The notes under the pieces were generated by a model. That model searched no databases, was not told the origin of the DNA, and worked only from the letters and a program-made list of their open reading frames with translations. Positions 61,599 to 64,000 of a stretch of DNA of 64,000 nt are shown here, in pieces. The stretch covers positions 1-64,000 of the forward strand of contig CAJUDH010000009.1 in assembly GCA_910584845.1 (NCBI GenBank). The letters are read 5' to 3'. Position numbers and translations under genes: made by a program. This stretch comes from an uncultured Lachnospiraceae bacterium. GTDB taxonomy: Bacteria > Bacillota > Clostridia > Lachnospirales > Lachnospiraceae. Each line of letters opens with the position of its first letter. The stretch's first letter is position 1.

Positions 61599-61895
61599 AA
61601 GTATTATAATGTACTTCTTGCGGAATCAGGAAGGGAGGCACTTGAGAAGATCAAATATGAGAAGGTCGACCTTATCCTTTTGGACATTGCGATGCCGATT
61701 ATGGACGGGTTAGAAACTTTCCGGCATATGAAGGATGACTTTGTGGAGATCCCTGTAATTTTTCTGACTGCTTCCGGTTATGAGGAGGATGTGCGGACTG
61801 CCATCAACCTGGGGGCCACCAATTACTTAAAAAAACCGTTTTTCCCGAAAGAACTGCTTAAACGGGTGGCATCGGCATTGGAGTTGGAGGAGTAA
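61599..61895 (+). pseudogene. Response regulator receiver without its N-terminus
   Basis: The frame from 61599 reads KYYNVLLAESGREALEKI and continues with the phospho-Asp in LLDIAMPIMDG, the Thr in FLTASG and the Lys in LKKPFFPKE. The first about 25 residues, with the paired acidic residues, are missing, and a TAG lies immediately upstream (61593-61595). No good start codon is left. The 3' end overlaps the following kinase gene (TAATG). The cut edge lies next to the serine recombinase. Confidence 0.75.
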
Positions 61896-64000
61896 TGAGG
61901 ACAAAAAGACAGACGAGTATCCATCTGCTTTTGGCCAGCATCGTTACGACGTTTGGTATGATGCTGATCCTGGTCGCCATGGCTTTGTCATGGGAGCTGT
62001 GGATGATCCCGGTAATCTTGATCGGCAATACCCTTGTATGGTGCCTTCATATTGGAAGGATTGGTTCAGAAGCATTTTATGAACATTTATGTTCCGGGCT
62101 GCTGATGGTCGGCTTTTTCTTTTTCGGAGTGCATGAGGCTACCCTTTTTGACATCCCATCGGTAGCTTGTATGATCATCCTTATTTTTTCTATGTTCAAT
62201 AAGAAGCGGCTGTTGTATATGACGGCCGCCTTGTATGTGCTGGAGTTGATGTACCATTTCTTTATCCTACATACGATCACTTATGACATGGGCACACAAA
62301 ATATCATCCGCCTGGCAATCGGCCCTACGGTGGTAGTGGGTGCGATGGTGATTGCGGTATACCGGATTAAGAGGAGGCGGGAGGCAAAGGCAAAATTTGA
62401 CAGCACAGTGGTGGAGTTAGAGACCGCCGGACGGCAAAACGCCGAATTTTTGTCGAATGTATCCCATGAACTTCGGACTCCTATTAATATGGTGCTTGGC
62501 ATCAGCGAGGTAATATTGGAAAAGGATATTTCCCCGGAGATCCGGGCAGATATGCAGTCTATACAGCTGGCCGGCAAACGTTTATCCCATCAGATTAACA
62601 ACATGCTTGACTACACAGAGATCGTGGAGGGCACCCTGACCCCGGCAAAAGAGCCGTACAGGATCACGTCGGTGCTCAATGACATCATCACCATGACCGC
62701 TATGCAGAGCGGCAAACATCAGTTGGAGATGGTGTTTGACATGGATCCGAAAATGCCCTCTGTCCTGATCGGGGATGTGGAAAAGATCGCCCATATCCTT
62801 AAGATCCTTCTGGAAAATTCCATTAAGTTTACAGAAGAAGGGGGCGTCAATGTCTGCATCGAATACCGTCCGGAAAGCTATGGGGTAAACCTGGTTATAG
62901 ACATTTGCGATACGGGGATCGGTATGGAAGACTCCCAGATTACCCAGATATGCAATGATTTTTACCAGGCGGATTCCGGAAGCAGCAGGATCGCGGGGGG
63001 GTTGGGGCTGGGGCTTCCAATTGCCCGGGGCCTGCTCCATGCCATGGGCGGATTTATGCACTTTAACAGCAATGACCAGCAGGGCCTGCAGATTCAGATT
63101 ACCATTCCCCAGGGAGTGGCTGATTACACCCCGTCCATGATACTTTCCCATCCGGAAAGCCTTTGTATCGCCTGTTATTTCCGGCCGGAGAAATATAACA
63201 GCGATGAGGTCAGGAGATATTATGACAGGATGATCTTCCATATGGTAAAAGGGCTTCATGTTGAGGGGTATCAGGCCCATAATTTCGAAGGCCTGGTAAA
63301 GCTCCGGCACGACCATGCCTTGACCCATGTGTTTATTACACAGGCCGAATACGAAGAGGATATTGCCTATTATGAGGATTGGGCCGGCACGCTCCAAGTC
63401 ATCGTGATCGCCGAGCATGGATTTTTGCTGAATAAAGGAAGCCGGCTTTTGGTAATCCACAAACCATTTTCTGCCCTTTCGGTAGTCAACCTGCTAAACG
63501 GGGAGATGAAAGCCAATGGCTTTGAAGAAGCACAAGCCGCAGGCCGCAAGCCGTTTTCCTGTGAGGGGGTACGGGTTTTGGCGGTCGATGATGAAGAGAT
63601 GAACCTTGTGGTGGCCAAAGGCGTTTTAGGGAGCTACGGGATACAGGTCGATACTTGCCTAAGCGGAAAAGAAGCGGTGGAGCAGTGTGCCAATACGGCT
63701 TATGATATCGTTTTCCTGGACCATATGATGCCAGGCTTTGACGGCGTGGAAACTTTAAAACAAATCCGCGAGATTAAGAACGGAATTTATAAGGAGCTGC
63801 CGGTTATTGCTTTGACTGCCAATACCATCAGCGGCGCAAGGGAAATGTTCCGAAACGAAGGGTTCACGGAATTTATACCCAAACCTATCGAGCGGGCCGT
63901 CCTGGAGCGGGTGCTGCGCAAGGTCCTGCCTATGAACCAGGTCCATTATGGCGAAACCCCCATGAATGCGGAAGAGCCACTGCCGGTCCACTATGGCAAA
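61895..64000 (+). CDS. Hybrid histidine kinase, cut by the window edge
   Basis: 702 codons are present without a stop. Five or six TM helices (about 10-150) form a membrane sensor. HisKA has SNVSHELRTPINMVLG; the ATPase N-box is LLENSIKF and the G-boxes are CDTGIGME and GLGLGLPIA. A degenerate region (about 430-545) precedes a receiver with VLAVDDEEMN and IVFLDHMMPGFDG. It probably worked with the receiver encoded just upstream, now truncated. Start ATG 61895 overlaps that stop by one base. Confidence 0.9.
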   Translation, partial: MRTKRQTSIHLLLASIVTTFGMMLILVAMALSWELWMIPVILIGNTLVWCLHIGRIGSEAFYEHLCSGLLMVGFFFFGVHEATLFDIPSVACMIILIFSMFNKKRLLYMTAALYVLELMYHFFILHTITYDMGTQNIIRLAIGPTVVVGAMVIAVYRIKRRREAKAKFDSTVVELETAGRQNAEFLSNVSHELRTPINMVLGISEVILEKDISPEIRADMQSIQLAGKRLSHQINNMLDYTEIVEGTLTPAKEPYRITSVLNDIITMTAMQSGKHQLEMVFDMDPKMPSVLIGDVEKIAHILKILLENSIKFTEEGGVNVCIEYRPESYGVNLVIDICDTGIGMEDSQITQICNDFYQADSGSSRIAGGLGLGLPIARGLLHAMGGFMHFNSNDQQGLQIQITIPQGVADYTPSMILSHPESLCIACYFRPEKYNSDEVRRYYDRMIFHMVKGLHVEGYQAHNFEGLVKLRHDHALTHVFITQAEYEEDIAYYEDWAGTLQVIVIAEHGFLLNKGSRLLVIHKPFSALSVVNLLNGEMKANGFEEAQAAGRKPFSCEGVRVLAVDDEEMNLVVAKGVLGSYGIQVDTCLSGKEAVEQCANTAYDIVFLDHMMPGFDGVETLKQIREIKNGIYKELPVIALTANTISGAREMFRNEGFTEFIPKPIERAVLERVLRKVLPMNQVHYGETPMNAEEPLPVHYGK

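Noticed and set aside
1..64000. CRISPR array, rRNA or tRNA genes
   Set aside because: No regularly spaced direct repeats with unique spacers and no recognisable tRNA or rRNA sequences were seen; a tRNA could still be missed by eye.

Overview
The window looks like a stretch of chromosome from a Lachnospiraceae-type gut clostridium. The grounds are strong Shine-Dalgarno sites, a CIRCE-controlled hrcA-grpE-dnaK-dnaJ operon, a six-gene Rnf operon in clostridial order (C-D-G-E-A-B), a T-box leader, an MsmX/UgpC-type sugar ABC ATPase and families common in that group (DUF5688, CdaR/PucR-like regulator, PF12897 aminotransferase). The genus cannot be fixed from the sequence alone. No rRNA, tRNA or CRISPR array was recognised.

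Layout. 1-5.6 kb is a decaying accessory island: a LRR plus SUKH-like (immunity-type) protein, an unrecognised 438-residue protein, a DUF4132 gene with a frameshift, a frameshifted small gene, a two-lesion remnant, and a chimera of an ABC ATPase 5' end with integrase-like sequence. 5.9-10.2 kb holds uvrB-feoA-feoB. 10.2-14 kb has a divergent pair, a DUF5688 protein and a large membrane-anchored protein with a C39-peptidase-like tail. 14.1-15.5 kb carries kduI and a YhcH-family gene (uronate/sialate-type sugar handling). 15.8-18.7 kb has a CvfB-like S1 protein, a methyltransferase and the MsmX ATPase. 18.8-24.2 kb is a cell-wall cassette: CdaR-like regulator, ftsE, ftsX, an EnvC-like M23 protein and a CtpA protease. 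24.3-29.7 kb has a PTS IIC permease, mntP, an MGMT-like protein, a HAD phosphatase and an AAA-ATPase/nuclease-like protein. 29.7-30.8 kb is a complete-looking T-box leader whose gene (aspartyl-tRNA synthetase-like) is reduced to a 58-codon stub, followed by a cupin gene. 31-38 kb has an unknown protein, an aminotransferase, a YfhO membrane protein with heptad-repeat tails, and argH. 38-39.7 kb has two 3D-domain secreted proteins. 40-45.1 kb is the heat-shock operon and 45.7-51 kb the Rnf operon.

51-57 kb is a signalling cluster: a REC/HD-GYP/PAS/GGDEF protein, a free Hpt protein and a hybrid kinase with two receivers, then a DUF218 protein. 57.3-61.9 kb is a rearranged zone: the C-terminal half of a SpoVB/MurJ-type flippase, an intact YitT gene, the N-terminal part of one serine recombinase, a complete second serine recombinase on the other strand, and a response regulator without its N-terminus. 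The window ends inside a second hybrid kinase.

The most interesting features are the orphaned T-box, the broken loci around the serine recombinases, the two-ended heptad repeats of the YfhO protein, a 165-bp element with imperfect inverted-repeat ends, and the immunity-like island.
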